From an uncultured Lachnospiraceae bacterium (GTDB lineage: Bacteria > Bacillota > Clostridia > Lachnospirales > Lachnospiraceae): a DNA stretch of 55,916 nt. Under the pieces are notes generated by a model, which was not told the DNA's origin, made no database searches, and saw nothing but the letters and a program-made list of their open reading frames with translations. Of the stretch, positions 17,164 to 26,030 are shown piece after piece. The stretch lies in contig CANQSB010000021.1 of assembly GCA_947626435.1 (NCBI GenBank), positions 1-55,916 on the forward strand. The letters are read 5' to 3'. How positions within the stretch are numbered: the first letter of the stretch is position 1; each line of letters begins with the position of its first letter. The translations under genes were made by a program, and so were the position numbers.

Positions 17164-17374
17164 TTGCCGCTCCGTTTCCGCGCGAGGAGGCGCAATGGGG
17201 GAATGTGTACAGTTATAAATATTATAATAATTTTTGATAGTTTAATCAATAAGCAGAGGAATGTTTTTTAATGCTTTTATTTTTTCCATATGGTTTTGTA
17301 GTGTTGGCTTATCGGCTATGACTGTAAATAGGATAGAATGTGGCAAAAAATATCAGTAATTTAATTTGTATTTA

Positions 17375-17403
17375 TTGTAAATAATTGTAAAATGTAGTAT
17401 AAA
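17375..17403 (+). promoter_or_regulatory. Sigma-A promoter
   Basis: TTGTAA and TATAAA are separated by 17 bp, about 90 bases upstream of the pyrophosphorylase start. The rest of 17164-17491 is AT-rich and I see no other signal in it. Confidence 0.6.
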
Positions 17404-17491
17404 TAACACATAGCATTATATTGCCTGTTTTGAGCAGACTGCGAGGATATGGGCAAGGAAAATATATTTTTATTGAAAAACGGAGGGTTAT

Positions 17492-18718
17492 ATGAAGGAT
17501 AACGAGCTGTTGGAGATTTTGAAGGAGCATAATCAAGAGCATATTTATAAGGCATATCAGAAGCTTGACGAGGCGGGCAAGGCTAAGCTTGGCGCGCAGA
17601 TAGAGAGAATTGACTGGTCGATTGTCGATATGGCGAAAAAAGACGAGCTTGCGCAGGAGCGCGGAAAGCTTGAACCGCTTTCGGCAGTTGAGATATCCGA
17701 GATAAACGCGAAAAGGCCGGAGTATGAAAACGCGGGTCTTGACGCCATTAGGAAAAGCAAGGTCGGCGCTGTCCTTCTTGCGGGCGGACAGGGCACAAGG
17801 CTTGGCTCGGACGGGCCAAAGGGCAAGTATAATATCGGCATCACAAAAGATGTGTTTATTTTTGAGAGGATTATCGCAAATCTTTTTGAAGTCACTGACA
17901 AGGCGGGCTGTTTTGTGCCTTTGTATATAATGACGAGCGACAAGAATAACGACGAGACGATTGAATTTTTTGAGGAGAAAAATTACTTTGGCTATCCGAA
18001 GGATTTTGTGAAATTCTTTAAGCAGGAGATGGCGCCGTCGGTTGACTTTGACGGAAAGCTTTATATGGAAACGCCCGATTCGCTTTCGCTTTCGCCCAAT
18101 GGAAACGGCGGGTGGTTTTATTCTATGGTAAAGACGGGCATTATTGACGATGTAAAAAAGCGCGGTGTTGAGTGGCTTAATATTTTCGCTGTGGATAATG
18201 TACTTCAGAGGATTGCGGACCCTGTATTTGTGGGCGCTACGATAAGCTCAGGCTGCGTGAGCGGCGCAAAGGTCGTGAAAAAAGCCGAGCCGCAGGAGAA
18301 AATCGGCGTGCTCTGCCTTGAAGACGGGAAGCCGTCAATAGTCGAGTATTATGAGATGACAGAGGAAATAATCAATTCAAGGCAGCCAAACGGTGAGCTT
18401 TCATATAATTTCGGCGTTATACTCAATTATCTTTTCAGGGTTGATAAGCTTGAGGAGATTTTGAGCCGCCAGATGCCTGTGCATATAGTGGAGAAAAAAA
18501 TTCCGTATATTGATGAAAACGGCACGCTCATTAAACCCGAGGAGCCTAACGGATATAAATTTGAGCTTTTGGTGCTTGACATGATTCATTTGCTTGACAA
18601 CTGTTTGTCGTTTGAGGTGGTGCGCGACTATGAATTTGCGCCGATTAAGAATAAGACGGGCGTGGATTCTGTGGAGAGCGCGAGGGAATTATTAAAGAAA
18701 AACGGAGTAGAACTGTAG
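17492..18718 (+). CDS. UDP-sugar pyrophosphorylase (UDPGP family)
   Basis: This 408-residue enzyme is of the eukaryote-like UDPGP type rather than the bacterial GalU type. The nucleotide-binding loop LLAGGQGTRLGSDGPKG lies near residues 95-111. GNGGWFYSM contacts the uracil/sugar region, and NIFAVDNVL carries the catalytic aspartate. It would convert UTP and a sugar-1-phosphate (N-acetylglucosamine- or glucose-1-phosphate) to a UDP-sugar for envelope synthesis. A GGAGG site precedes the ATG. A HAD phosphatase gene begins four bases after its stop, so they form an operon. The exact sugar cannot be set. Confidence 0.92.
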   Translation: MKDNELLEILKEHNQEHIYKAYQKLDEAGKAKLGAQIERIDWSIVDMAKKDELAQERGKLEPLSAVEISEINAKRPEYENAGLDAIRKSKVGAVLLAGGQGTRLGSDGPKGKYNIGITKDVFIFERIIANLFEVTDKAGCFVPLYIMTSDKNNDETIEFFEEKNYFGYPKDFVKFFKQEMAPSVDFDGKLYMETPDSLSLSPNGNGGWFYSMVKTGIIDDVKKRGVEWLNIFAVDNVLQRIADPVFVGATISSGCVSGAKVVKKAEPQEKIGVLCLEDGKPSIVEYYEMTEEIINSRQPNGELSYNFGVILNYLFRVDKLEEILSRQMPVHIVEKKIPYIDENGTLIKPEEPNGYKFELLVLDMIHLLDNCLSFEVVRDYEFAPIKNKTGVDSVESARELLKKNGVEL

Positions 18719-18722
18719 GCTT

Positions 18723-19325
18723 ATGGTTAAAAATATAATTTTTGATATCGGAAATGTGCTTGTATCGTTCCGTTGGCGCGAGCTTATGAGAGATTTGGGG
18801 ATTTCGGAGGAGGTACAGGAGGTTTTTAAAAAGACGGTATTTGAAAGCCCATGGTGGGGCGAGCTTGACCATGGCATAAAGGAGGAGTCAGAGGTGATTT
18901 CTCTTTTGAGGGAGGATAATAAGAGCTATTACGATGAGTTTGACCTTGTGTGGGAAAACAGGGGCAGGCTTGTAGAGCCGTACAGCTATGCCAAGCAGTG
19001 GATTGATGAGCTGAAAGCTAAAGGGTATAGGGTTTATCTGCTGTCAAATTATCCGCGCGATTTGTTTAAAATGCATGAGGAAAGCGGGTGTTTTCCGTTT
19101 GCTGACAGCGTTGACGGCAGAGTGGTATCGGGCTTTGTGAAAATGGTTAAGCCGAATGAGGATATTTACGAGTATCTTGTGGATAAGTTTGCGCTTAGAG
19201 CTGACGAATGTGTATTTATTGACGATAGAGAGGATAATGTGGAAACGGCAAGGCGGCTTGGCATGAGAGGGATTGTGTTCGAGAGCTATGAGCAGGCGTG
19301 TGGGGAGTTGGAGAAGCTGCTTTAA
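18723..19325 (+). CDS. HAD-superfamily hydrolase, YihX-like
   Basis: This 200-residue HAD phosphatase has motif I as FDIGNVLV (nucleophile Asp8, with Gly10 in place of the second Asp, as in YihX relatives). Motif II is in YLLSNYP and motif IV is VFIDDREDNV. A helical cap lies between motifs I and II. YihX hydrolyses alpha-D-glucose-1-phosphate, which would fit its tight linkage to a sugar-1-phosphate uridylyltransferase. That substrate is an inference from the gene order. Confidence 0.9.
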   Translation: MVKNIIFDIGNVLVSFRWRELMRDLGISEEVQEVFKKTVFESPWWGELDHGIKEESEVISLLREDNKSYYDEFDLVWENRGRLVEPYSYAKQWIDELKAKGYRVYLLSNYPRDLFKMHEESGCFPFADSVDGRVVSGFVKMVKPNEDIYEYLVDKFALRADECVFIDDREDNVETARRLGMRGIVFESYEQACGELEKLL

Positions 19326-19411
19326 CTTTTGACTGATGATTTTGAAAGAAGCTTTATTGTGTGTATTTATTTCCTACAATCATTGAGCTAAGCGCCGTAT
19401 TTATAAGGCAT

Positions 19412-19441
19412 TTGGCGAATGATGCAGGTATTTGATAAAAT
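19412..19441 (+). promoter_or_regulatory. Probable promoter of dtd
   Basis: TTGGCG and TAAAAT are separated by 18 bp, 27 bases before the start codon. Confidence 0.5.
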
Positions 19442-19468
19442 AACAAAAGCAATACAGGAGATTTAATA

Positions 19469-19921
19469 ATGAGATTTGTAATTCAGCGTGTAAAGGAAGC
19501 AAGCGTGACTGTTGACAATGAAATTATTGGGAAAATCGGTCATGGGCTGCTTGTGTTTGTGGGCGTGTGTGATACTGATGACGCTAAGATTGCGGACAAG
19601 ATGATTGACAAGCTGGTGAAATTGCGTATTTTTGATGACGCAGAAGGGAAAACGAATTTGTCAATATCAGATGTAGGCGGGGAGTTTCTTATTATTTCGC
19701 AGTTTACGCTGTATGCTGACTGTAGGAAGGGTAATCGTCCGTCGTTTACATCAGCGGGAAAGCCTGATTTGGCGAATGAGCTGTATGAGTACATCATTTC
19801 GCAAATAAAAGAAAAAGACTTTAAGGCAGAGCATGGCGAGTTTGGCGCGGATATGAAGGTATCGCTGCTGAATGACGGACCGTTTACGATATTGCTGGAT
19901 TCTGATGAAATTGTGCGTTAA
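19469..19921 (+). CDS. dtd: D-aminoacyl-tRNA deacylase
   Basis: This 150-residue protein has the family length and both signature motifs: [17 protein letters not shown] in the middle and [11 protein letters not shown] at the C-terminus, which form the cross-subunit active site. It removes D-amino acids, and glycine mischarged on tRNA-Ala, from tRNA in the cytoplasm. The motif normally reads GPVT; here Val is Phe, a mild change. It has its own promoter and is followed by a palindromic repeat. Confidence 0.96.
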   Translation: MRFVIQRVKEASVTVDNEIIGKIGHGLLVFVGVCDTDDAKIADKMIDKLVKLRIFDDAEGKTNLSISDVGGEFLIISQFTLYADCRKGNRPSFTSAGKPDLANELYEYIISQIKEKDFKAEHGEFGADMKVSLLNDGPFTILLDSDEIVR

Positions 19922-19968
19922 ATAGATGAAAATAAATAGGCATTTGAGAAGCTTTATTCGACAACATA

Positions 19969-20074
19969 GAATTTAGGTAAAATATATAAAATAAGCGGCG
20001 TTTCGCGGAGCGCCAATGTACTGTATCTGTAATACAGTACATTGACACGATTTTTATATATTTTACCTAAATTC
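19969..20074. repeat. Palindromic repeat family 1, unit 1
   Basis: The outer arms GAATTTAGGTAAAATATATA and their reverse complement match perfectly over 22 bp. Inside is a second perfect 13-bp stem, CAATGTACTGTAT/ATACAGTACATTG. Flanks CGACAACATA (left) and GAACGGTTTAGAAC (right) recur at the other units, so the mobile unit is probably longer, about 19950-20110. Confidence 0.85.
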
Positions 20075-20192
20075 GAACGGTTTAGAACATGTTTCGCATT
20101 GTCTATTAAAATCAACTATGCCTGTCGCGGCGCTTGTCAAATTGGGAAAGACTTTAATACAATCCGTAATTCTGAAAAGCGTATATAAGAAT

Positions 20193-20237
20193 GGGGCTGC
20201 GCAATAAGGATTAATTATTCCTTATTGCGACAGCCCC
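20193..20237 (-). terminator. Long hairpin after the kinase-like gene
   Basis: The arms GGGGCTG and CAGCCCC, with an inner CAATAAGGA/TCCTTATTG, give a ~17-bp stem. The T-run is weak on both sides, so it may act as a terminator or as an mRNA-stabilising end. Confidence 0.55.
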
Positions 20238-20260
20238 ATATATTCTTCACAAGATATCAC

Positions 20261-20854
20261 TTATTTTGTCCTGGAACTAATATACTCACAAATAATTCTC
20301 ACAGTTTCTTCAATCCCCAGCTTGCTGCTGTTAATTGACAAATCATAATTTCTCGAATCCCCCCATTTGCCGGGGCAGAAGCTGTTGTGGTACTGCTTTC
20401 TGCGTCTGTCCTTGTCATACATGGCAGCCTGGGCTTCTATTTGTGACAGACCGTAAAGCTTCATAATCCGATTGACCTTGGCTTCCTTATCACCCAAAAT
20501 AAAGAACGATATAAGCCCTTTATTTTCCTTTAATATGGTTTCTGAACAGCGCCCGACTACTATAAAGGACTCCCCTGCGTCAGCTTTTTTCTTTAGAAAA
20601 TCAAATTGGAGCAAGGCAAGATTGTGTGCGGCAGAATTGTTCATGCCCTTGACCGTTCTTGAAAGAAGCTTGTTGCGCTTAGTTTCGTCTAATGCCCTGA
20701 GCTCGTGGTTTTCAAGGTTGGTCTTTTTGGCAATCTCGTCAAGCAGAGTGTGGTCGTACAGCGGGAGGCTGTATATTTCAGACAGCTTCTGCGCTATCTC
20801 ATGACCTCCGCTGCCAAATTCACGACCTATTGATATGATAATTTGTCGTTCCAT
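20261..20854 (-). CDS. Cytidylate kinase-like family protein
   Basis: This 197-residue P-loop protein has IISIGREFGSGGHEIA as the nucleotide-binding loop and FIVVGRCSETIL in the middle, both typical of the cytidylate-kinase-like family (PF13189). The C-terminal region has YDLSINSSKLGIEE, where true Cmk has a comparable YDLVINT-type segment. These proteins are common in Clostridia and their substrate is not established. I chose the ATG seven bases after GAGG over an ATG four codons earlier, which lacks a ribosome site. Confidence 0.88.
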   Translation of the reverse strand: MERQIIISIGREFGSGGHEIAQKLSEIYSLPLYDHTLLDEIAKKTNLENHELRALDETKRNKLLSRTVKGMNNSAAHNLALLQFDFLKKKADAGESFIVVGRCSETILKENKGLISFFILGDKEAKVNRIMKLYGLSQIEAQAAMYDKDRRRKQYHNSFCPGKWGDSRNYDLSINSSKLGIEETVRIICEYISSRTK

Positions 20855-20987
20855 ATTTTTCCTCATTTCTGCGCTGCTGTTTATATATACAAAACCGAAT
20901 GCGGCTCACAGGCTTGCCGGCAGCGCGGGCGTAAGCCTGTAAAACAGATAAAATAAAAGTATTTAAGCGACTTTACATAAGCATAAT

Positions 20988-22343
20988 CTAAAAATACCTT
21001 ACATAAATAAGCAGCATAGACAGCAGCACTACGATTATCGTCGCGGGCGCCATAACCTTACAGTATTTGCCCCATTTTATGATGTAGCCTTCCTTTGCGG
21101 CAGTCGCGATTCCAACGACATTAGCAGACGCGCCTATAGGAGTAGCGCTTCCGCCGATATCAGTACCAATTGCGAGCGTCCATGCAAGTATGGACAAATC
21201 CACGCCCTGAGTGGCGGCAAGGCTCTTGATTACGGGTATCATAGTAGCGGCAAATGGAATATTGTCGATAAATGCGCTGGCAATAGCCGATATCCATATG
21301 ATTATGGCAATCATAAGCATAACATTTCCGCCGCTTATAGTGCCTATAAATGAAGCGATTATATTCAAAATGCCTGTCTGCTCCAGACCGCCCACGACTA
21401 CAAACAGCCCGATAAAGAAAAGCAAAGTCTTGTAATCTACGCGTTTAAGCAGCTTTGGCGCTTTTTTGCCCGAGGTAATCAGAGTGACCGCCGCGATAAA
21501 AGTGCCGATAAACGCGACCGTAAGCCCTGTCTGCGCATGGGTGACAAGCATTAATACGGCGCAGAGAAAAATAATCGTGCTTATCACAAAGCCGCGTCTG
21601 TCGGTGATGGCGTCCTTCGGGTTAGGGAACGCGCTTGTGTCAATTGCGTTTTCCGCGCTCTTTGCAAGTTCTTTTCTGAACACGAAATAAAAATAAATCA
21701 AAACGGCAATCAGCGAAATACCCGCAAGCACACCCGTATTTTGGATAAAATCACCAAACGAGTATCCAAGCGAAGTGCCGATTATGATGTTTGGCGGGTC
21801 TCCGCACATAGTCGCCGAGCCGCCGAGGTTCGCGCAGAATACTTCGGACAAAATCATGGGGACAGGATTAAATTTCAAAAGCTGTGACAGCTCGATAGTG
21901 ACCGCCGCGAGAAAAAGTATTACGGTGATGCTGTCGATAAACATGGCAAGGAAAGAGGACAGTATCATAAAGGTGACAAAAATAGGAATAACCCTGTAAT
22001 GCACGAGCTTTGCAATTTTCATGCACAGCCAGCGGAAAAAGCCGACCTCAGCCATTCCCTCCACCATAATCATCATGCCCGCGATAAAAATAATGGTCGC
22101 CCAGTTGATGCCGCTCGACGACTCGGCAGCCTCCGACGCCGCGTACCAGAACGGCAGCGTGAAAATACTTTTCACATTCAAGGTCTCGATTACCGCGTCC
22201 ATGCTCTGCATACCCACGCCGAACACCAAAAGCAGGGTGAGCAGACCGCAGCCTAAAGTTACAATGTGCCTTTCCCATATTTCCGTAACGATAAGCACGA
22301 ACATGGAAAGAAAAATCAGTACAGCTAATACTTGCGCTATCAT
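20988..22343 (-). CDS. SLC13/ArsB/NhaD-superfamily ion permease
   Basis: This 451-residue inner-membrane protein has 11-12 hydrophobic helices in two related halves. Each half carries the hallmark re-entrant loop: SATMCGDPPNIIIG and GGSATPIGASANVVG. Members carry anions (arsenite, citrate, dicarboxylates, sulfate) or exchange Na+/H+. Which one applies cannot be told. GGAGG lies eight bases before the ATG. A perfect palindrome upstream (22378-22398) may be an operator. Confidence 0.9.
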   Translation of the reverse strand: MIAQVLAVLIFLSMFVLIVTEIWERHIVTLGCGLLTLLLVFGVGMQSMDAVIETLNVKSIFTLPFWYAASEAAESSSGINWATIIFIAGMMIMVEGMAEVGFFRWLCMKIAKLVHYRVIPIFVTFMILSSFLAMFIDSITVILFLAAVTIELSQLLKFNPVPMILSEVFCANLGGSATMCGDPPNIIIGTSLGYSFGDFIQNTGVLAGISLIAVLIYFYFVFRKELAKSAENAIDTSAFPNPKDAITDRRGFVISTIIFLCAVLMLVTHAQTGLTVAFIGTFIAAVTLITSGKKAPKLLKRVDYKTLLFFIGLFVVVGGLEQTGILNIIASFIGTISGGNVMLMIAIIIWISAIASAFIDNIPFAATMIPVIKSLAATQGVDLSILAWTLAIGTDIGGSATPIGASANVVGIATAAKEGYIIKWGKYCKVMAPATIIVVLLSMLLIYVRYF

Positions 22344-22377
22344 AAGTGCAGCCTCCGTTTCCGATAAATTTTCCCCT

Positions 22378-22398
22378 TAGCGTACCATATGTACGCTA
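22378..22398 (-). promoter_or_regulatory. Perfect palindrome upstream of the ion permease
   Basis: TAGCGTAC-CATAT-GTACGCTA is an 8-bp inverted repeat with a 5-bp spacer, 35 bases upstream of the permease start. It is a plausible repressor site. No cognate regulator is evident. Confidence 0.5.
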
Positions 22399-22617
22399 TT
22401 ATGCATTAATATTATGCGCTAAAATTCCCTTTAGTTAATAATTATACACCCGCAAAAAAACATTTCAAATCTGAAAAATAGACAAAATTTTTGGGCACAG
22501 ACAACGAAAAAACATAAAAATTTTCAAAATGGTTGTTCATTCAAAATTATTATGATAGAAATGAAACATAAAATTTTAATTGCTATTTATTTTTTAATTT
22601 GTGTTGCGAAAAACAGC

Positions 22618-22676
22618 TTGACATATATAGATAATCTATATATAATATCCACAAAGATATATAGATTATCTATACA
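22618..22676 (+). promoter_or_regulatory. PadR promoter with two palindromic operators
   Basis: TTGACA (22618-22623) and TATAAT (22641-22646) are separated by 17 bp. The palindrome TATATAGATAATCTATATA fills the spacer, and a second near-copy, ATATATAGATTATCTATA, lies just downstream. PadR repressors bind ATAT-rich dyads like these, so autorepression is very likely. Confidence 0.85.
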
Positions 22677-22699
22677 TCATCAAAAGGAGGAAAACAATC

Positions 22700-23029
22700 A
22701 TGGCAATAGACAAGTCGCTTATTTCAGGCAGCACCTCAATGCTTATTCTGCGTCTTTTGGAGGACAAGGATATGTACGGCTATGAGATGATCGAGACGCT
22801 TGAAAAAAAGTCAAACAACGTATTTACCCTAAAGGCGGGCACGCTCTACCCGCTGCTGCACTCACTTGAGGAAAAAAAGTACCTCACCGCTTATGAGAAT
22901 GAGGCAGGCGGCAAAATACGCAAATATTACAGCCTCACAAAAGAAGGTAGGAAATATCTTAAAGCTAAAAAAGACGAGTGGCAGGAATACCGGAACGCAG
23001 TGTCCAATGTACTGTGTTTTTTGTATTAA
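22700..23029 (+). CDS. PadR-family transcriptional repressor
   Basis: This 109-residue protein is a short PadR (subfamily 2) with the winged helix SMLILRLLEDKDMYGYEMIETLEKKS, the wing LKAGTLYPLLHSLEEKKYL and a GGKIRKYYSLTKEGR hairpin. A single C-terminal helix mediates dimerisation. AAGGAGG precedes the ATG. The tandem dyads in its own promoter indicate autorepression of an operon with the SEDS-like gene 95 bp downstream. Such regulators are often released by membrane- or wall-active drugs. Confidence 0.94.
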   Translation: MAIDKSLISGSTSMLILRLLEDKDMYGYEMIETLEKKSNNVFTLKAGTLYPLLHSLEEKKYLTAYENEAGGKIRKYYSLTKEGRKYLKAKKDEWQEYRNAVSNVLCFLY

Positions 23030-23124
23030 TTTAAAATGTGTATTTACTTATCGGCAGCGGGATTTTTTTGCATTTTTAACTGAAGAAAACATAGTAGGAG
23101 ATAGAATGGAGGGCCAACGGACAG

Positions 23125-24471
23125 ATGGAAGAATTTTTAAAGACAATCACAGAGCAGATAAGATGTGTAAAGGCGCGCGATGGCGTGGCGCAGGAGATAC
23201 GCGACCATATCCTGGACCAGGCGGCGGCATATGAAAGGTCAGGAGACAACCATGACGAGGCACTCAAGAAAGCTGTGCGCGACATGGGGGACCCTGTGGA
23301 AATCGGTATTGCGCTTGATGCCGTCCATAAGCCGCGGCTTGACTGGAAAATGCTTGCAATCACATTGCTTTTAAACATTGTGGGTCTTGCCATAATGTAC
23401 GGCGCGTATGGCGCGGAAAGGTTTCCAAGGCAGTGCGTGCATACCGCGCTTGGTTTTGCGATAACGATAGGGATATGCTTTGTAGATTATACTTTTATCG
23501 GGCGTTATAGCCATGTCATTTACATAGTGATGACTGCGGCAATGTTTGTATATGCGTTGGCGGGAGCGCGGGTAAACGGCATAGTGCCCGCATTGTCAAG
23601 CCTTGTGTATCTCTATGTCCCGATTTATGCGGGAGTTTTGTACAGGCTCAGAGGGCGGGGCTGGGGCGGCATGGCAAAAGGCGCGCTGCTTGCGCTCATT
23701 ACGGCGTACATAACGACAGAATTTTCCGACAGAATATTTATAGGAGCCAATATTTTTGTAATCTGCATAGTTTTGTTTGCCGCAGCCGCCTTTAAAGGCT
23801 GGTTTAAGGTAAGCAGGAAAGCGGCGGTTTGTGCGGCAATAGCGGCAATTATAGCGCTTGTGGCGTTTTTTACATTTATGACATTTTATAGCGTAAGCTA
23901 TGGCAGCAGCTATCAGGCAATGAGAATAAAAGCAGTCATAAACCCTGCAAAATACGCAAACGCGCAGGGCTATCTGCCAACGCAGATAAGGGAAACGCTG
24001 CAAGGGGCAAACATGATAGGCGCATATGAAAACCAAGTGCCCAATGAGCTTTTTGTGTCAGCGGATTTGATGTTGACTTATATTATCCGGGCTTACGGGC
24101 TGCTTGCGGCGGCGCTGCTTATACTTGCGCTTGCGGCGTTTATCATACGCGCCGTAAACATCACGAGAGCGCAGAAAAATCAGCTTGGATTTATCGTATC
24201 GCTTGGCTGTATGCTTATAATTGCCGCCAACTGCTTTCAGGGAGTGCTGGAAAACTTTGGATATTTTCCGCTTACATCAGTGATAATGCCATTTGTCACT
24301 TACGGCGGGAGCGCGGCGGTTATGTATTCGATTGTAATAGGTCTGCTTTTGAGCGTTCACCGTTATGAGAGAGTGCTGCCTGAGACGGACAGCAGCGACA
24401 GTACGCGCAAAAGATGGAGTATTAATATAAGCCGCAGTGACAATGACAGAGTTATAAATATTAGGCTTTAA
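23125..24471 (+). CDS. SEDS-family (FtsW/RodA/SpoVE-like) membrane protein with an N-terminal HAAS/permease-prefix domain
   Basis: This 448-residue protein begins with a ~70-residue helical cytoplasmic domain (EEFLKTITEQIRC, VAQEIRDHILDQAAAYER, AVRDMGDPVEIG) typical of HAAS or permease-prefix domains found next to PadR regulators. About ten membrane helices follow. The C-terminal block FGYFPLTSVIMPFVTYGGSA matches the SEDS signature (GxxPxTGxxLPFxSYGGSS). An ADLMLTYIIRAYG segment aligns with the essential TDFIF loop and keeps the Asp. SEDS proteins polymerise peptidoglycan glycan strands. Under PadR control it may be an inducible stress-resistant or sporulation-type polymerase. No ribosome site stronger than the purine-rich tract before the ATG is seen. 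Confidence 0.85.
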   Translation: MEEFLKTITEQIRCVKARDGVAQEIRDHILDQAAAYERSGDNHDEALKKAVRDMGDPVEIGIALDAVHKPRLDWKMLAITLLLNIVGLAIMYGAYGAERFPRQCVHTALGFAITIGICFVDYTFIGRYSHVIYIVMTAAMFVYALAGARVNGIVPALSSLVYLYVPIYAGVLYRLRGRGWGGMAKGALLALITAYITTEFSDRIFIGANIFVICIVLFAAAAFKGWFKVSRKAAVCAAIAAIIALVAFFTFMTFYSVSYGSSYQAMRIKAVINPAKYANAQGYLPTQIRETLQGANMIGAYENQVPNELFVSADLMLTYIIRAYGLLAAALLILALAAFIIRAVNITRAQKNQLGFIVSLGCMLIIAANCFQGVLENFGYFPLTSVIMPFVTYGGSAAVMYSIVIGLLLSVHRYERVLPETDSSDSTRKRWSINISRSDNDRVINIRL

Positions 24472-24479
24472 ATGTTATC

Positions 24480-26030
24480 TTAACCATGAGTTTTCACATC
24501 CCGCCGTTTCAAATACAAAATGCTGAGCGCGTTAATCACAATAATAAACAGCGTCGTCCAATCGGCAAACTGCCACAGGTCAATTACCCTCTGTGGATTA
24601 TTCGCGCGCAACCCCACGCTTAAAAGCGAATAGGGCAGAAGATAATAGAGCCCCTTGCTCGCGATGACCATCCCGGCCACTCCGCCGGCAAGCCCGATAG
24701 CGATAGGTACTGCAAAGCTCCTTATCACAAGTGACAGGAAAAGCTGCATAGAGCATACGACGATACTACCAAATATGCCGCATATAGTCCATTCGCAAAG
24801 TTCTTTAGGCAGCGGCAGGGAGAGCCCGCATATAAAGCCGCAGAGAACATAAAGGCAAATCATAAACACAATAGTGGCCGTTGTCATAGCCACACATATG
24901 CAGAGCTTGCCAAGCACAAGCCTAAAAGGTGACACAAGTGTCATAACAGTGTTCCAGTTAGTGCCGCTATGCTCCAGCCGCCACAGATAGCTTGCATAAA
25001 CGCCGATAAGCGGAGGCAGGAAAAAGAAGGCAAAAAACAGTGTATGCTGACTCCATAACGAATACCATGCTTTTTTCAAAACCACCAGATTATTCATATA
25101 ATTTATCGAGCCTATAACTGCCGAGATTGACGGTAGTATAAGAAAGGCAAGCCATATAGGCGTGCGCTTTATCTTTATAAACTCCACAGGCATACGGGGT
25201 ATCTTAATTCTGCTTAATCTGCGCTTGCGCCCGAAAATCCCAAAGCGCGCGATGCCGCTGAAATTTAAGCCTTCCGTTTCCATTTTGTTAAAAAGCGCCC
25301 ATCCGACTGCCAGCAGCAGGACAATCCAGACAGCGGTAATGATTTCCGCGCCGTTATGCTGGAAATAGTATCTGTATTTTATGACACGCGTGTCAGGGCC
25401 CCAGTCCATCCAAACAAAAGACGAAGCGCCGTAAAGCCCCCATGGAATGAGGCGGTTTACGATAAGCGAGGGCGGCAGGTACATCAAAAACAGTCCGCAC
25501 ATGCTCCCGAGCAGTCCCGCGCAGAGCGTGACAGCCTGATTTGTAAACGCAAACGCCAAAATGAGATGCAGCAGATAAATCAGAAAGCTTACGGCGATGG
25601 TTATCGCGAAATACCGCGCGTACGCCCACGAGTCAAGGCTGTCCGTATATCCGAAATGCTTTCCGAAAAAAATCAGGAAGCCAAACTGGCTTACGGCAAA
25701 AATCAGCACGCACATAAAGCCGTATAAAAGCTTTGCGAAATAAATGCTGTTCCTGCTTTGAAAGGTCTCAAGCATTTTCCAGGTATTTCCTTTATGCTCC
25801 ATATCTGTGAGACGGCTTGCAAGTACAGCTATAAATGTGGGTGTCAGAATGGCGTTTAAAAGAGGCATCATGTAAATCTGTCTAATCCAGCCTTGCGCTA
25901 AGTCTTCTGCTTCAAGACTGTCGGAAAATGCCCACATTGCCCATAGAAACTGCATAAGTATCAGTCCCGCTACTACGAGACATATGCCGCGCCGCTTTGT
26001 TTTGCGAAGCTCCAAAAATAGTCCTCTCAT
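24480..26030 (-). CDS. Fused ABC-2 permease, two lantibiotic-immunity-type halves
   Basis: This 516-residue protein contains two similar membrane domains of about 250 residues, each with around six helices. The halves share a motif (MEHKGNTWKMLETF in the first, LEHSGTNWNTVMTL in the second), a hallmark of LanE/LanG- and BcrB-like permeases. Normally these are separate genes. Here an internal duplication or fusion puts both in one chain, so one copy may suffice with an ATPase dimer. It overlaps the ATPase gene by four bases. The role is probably export of or immunity to lantibiotic- or bacitracin-like peptides, by family resemblance. Confidence 0.85.
   Translation of the reverse strand: MRGLFLELRKTKRRGICLVVAGLILMQFLWAMWAFSDSLEAEDLAQGWIRQIYMMPLLNAILTPTFIAVLASRLTDMEHKGNTWKMLETFQSRNSIYFAKLLYGFMCVLIFAVSQFGFLIFFGKHFGYTDSLDSWAYARYFAITIAVSFLIYLLHLILAFAFTNQAVTLCAGLLGSMCGLFLMYLPPSLIVNRLIPWGLYGASSFVWMDWGPDTRVIKYRYYFQHNGAEIITAVWIVLLLAVGWALFNKMETEGLNFSGIARFGIFGRKRRLSRIKIPRMPVEFIKIKRTPIWLAFLILPSISAVIGSINYMNNLVVLKKAWYSLWSQHTLFFAFFFLPPLIGVYASYLWRLEHSGTNWNTVMTLVSPFRLVLGKLCICVAMTTATIVFMICLYVLCGFICGLSLPLPKELCEWTICGIFGSIVVCSMQLFLSLVIRSFAVPIAIGLAGGVAGMVIASKGLYYLLPYSLLSVGLRANNPQRVIDLWQFADWTTLFIIVINALSILYLKRRDVKTHG

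Noticed and set aside
20904-20945. Terminator for the ion-permease gene
   Set aside because: The ACAGGCTT/AAGCCTGT hairpin has no T-run on the minus strand, so termination is not supported.
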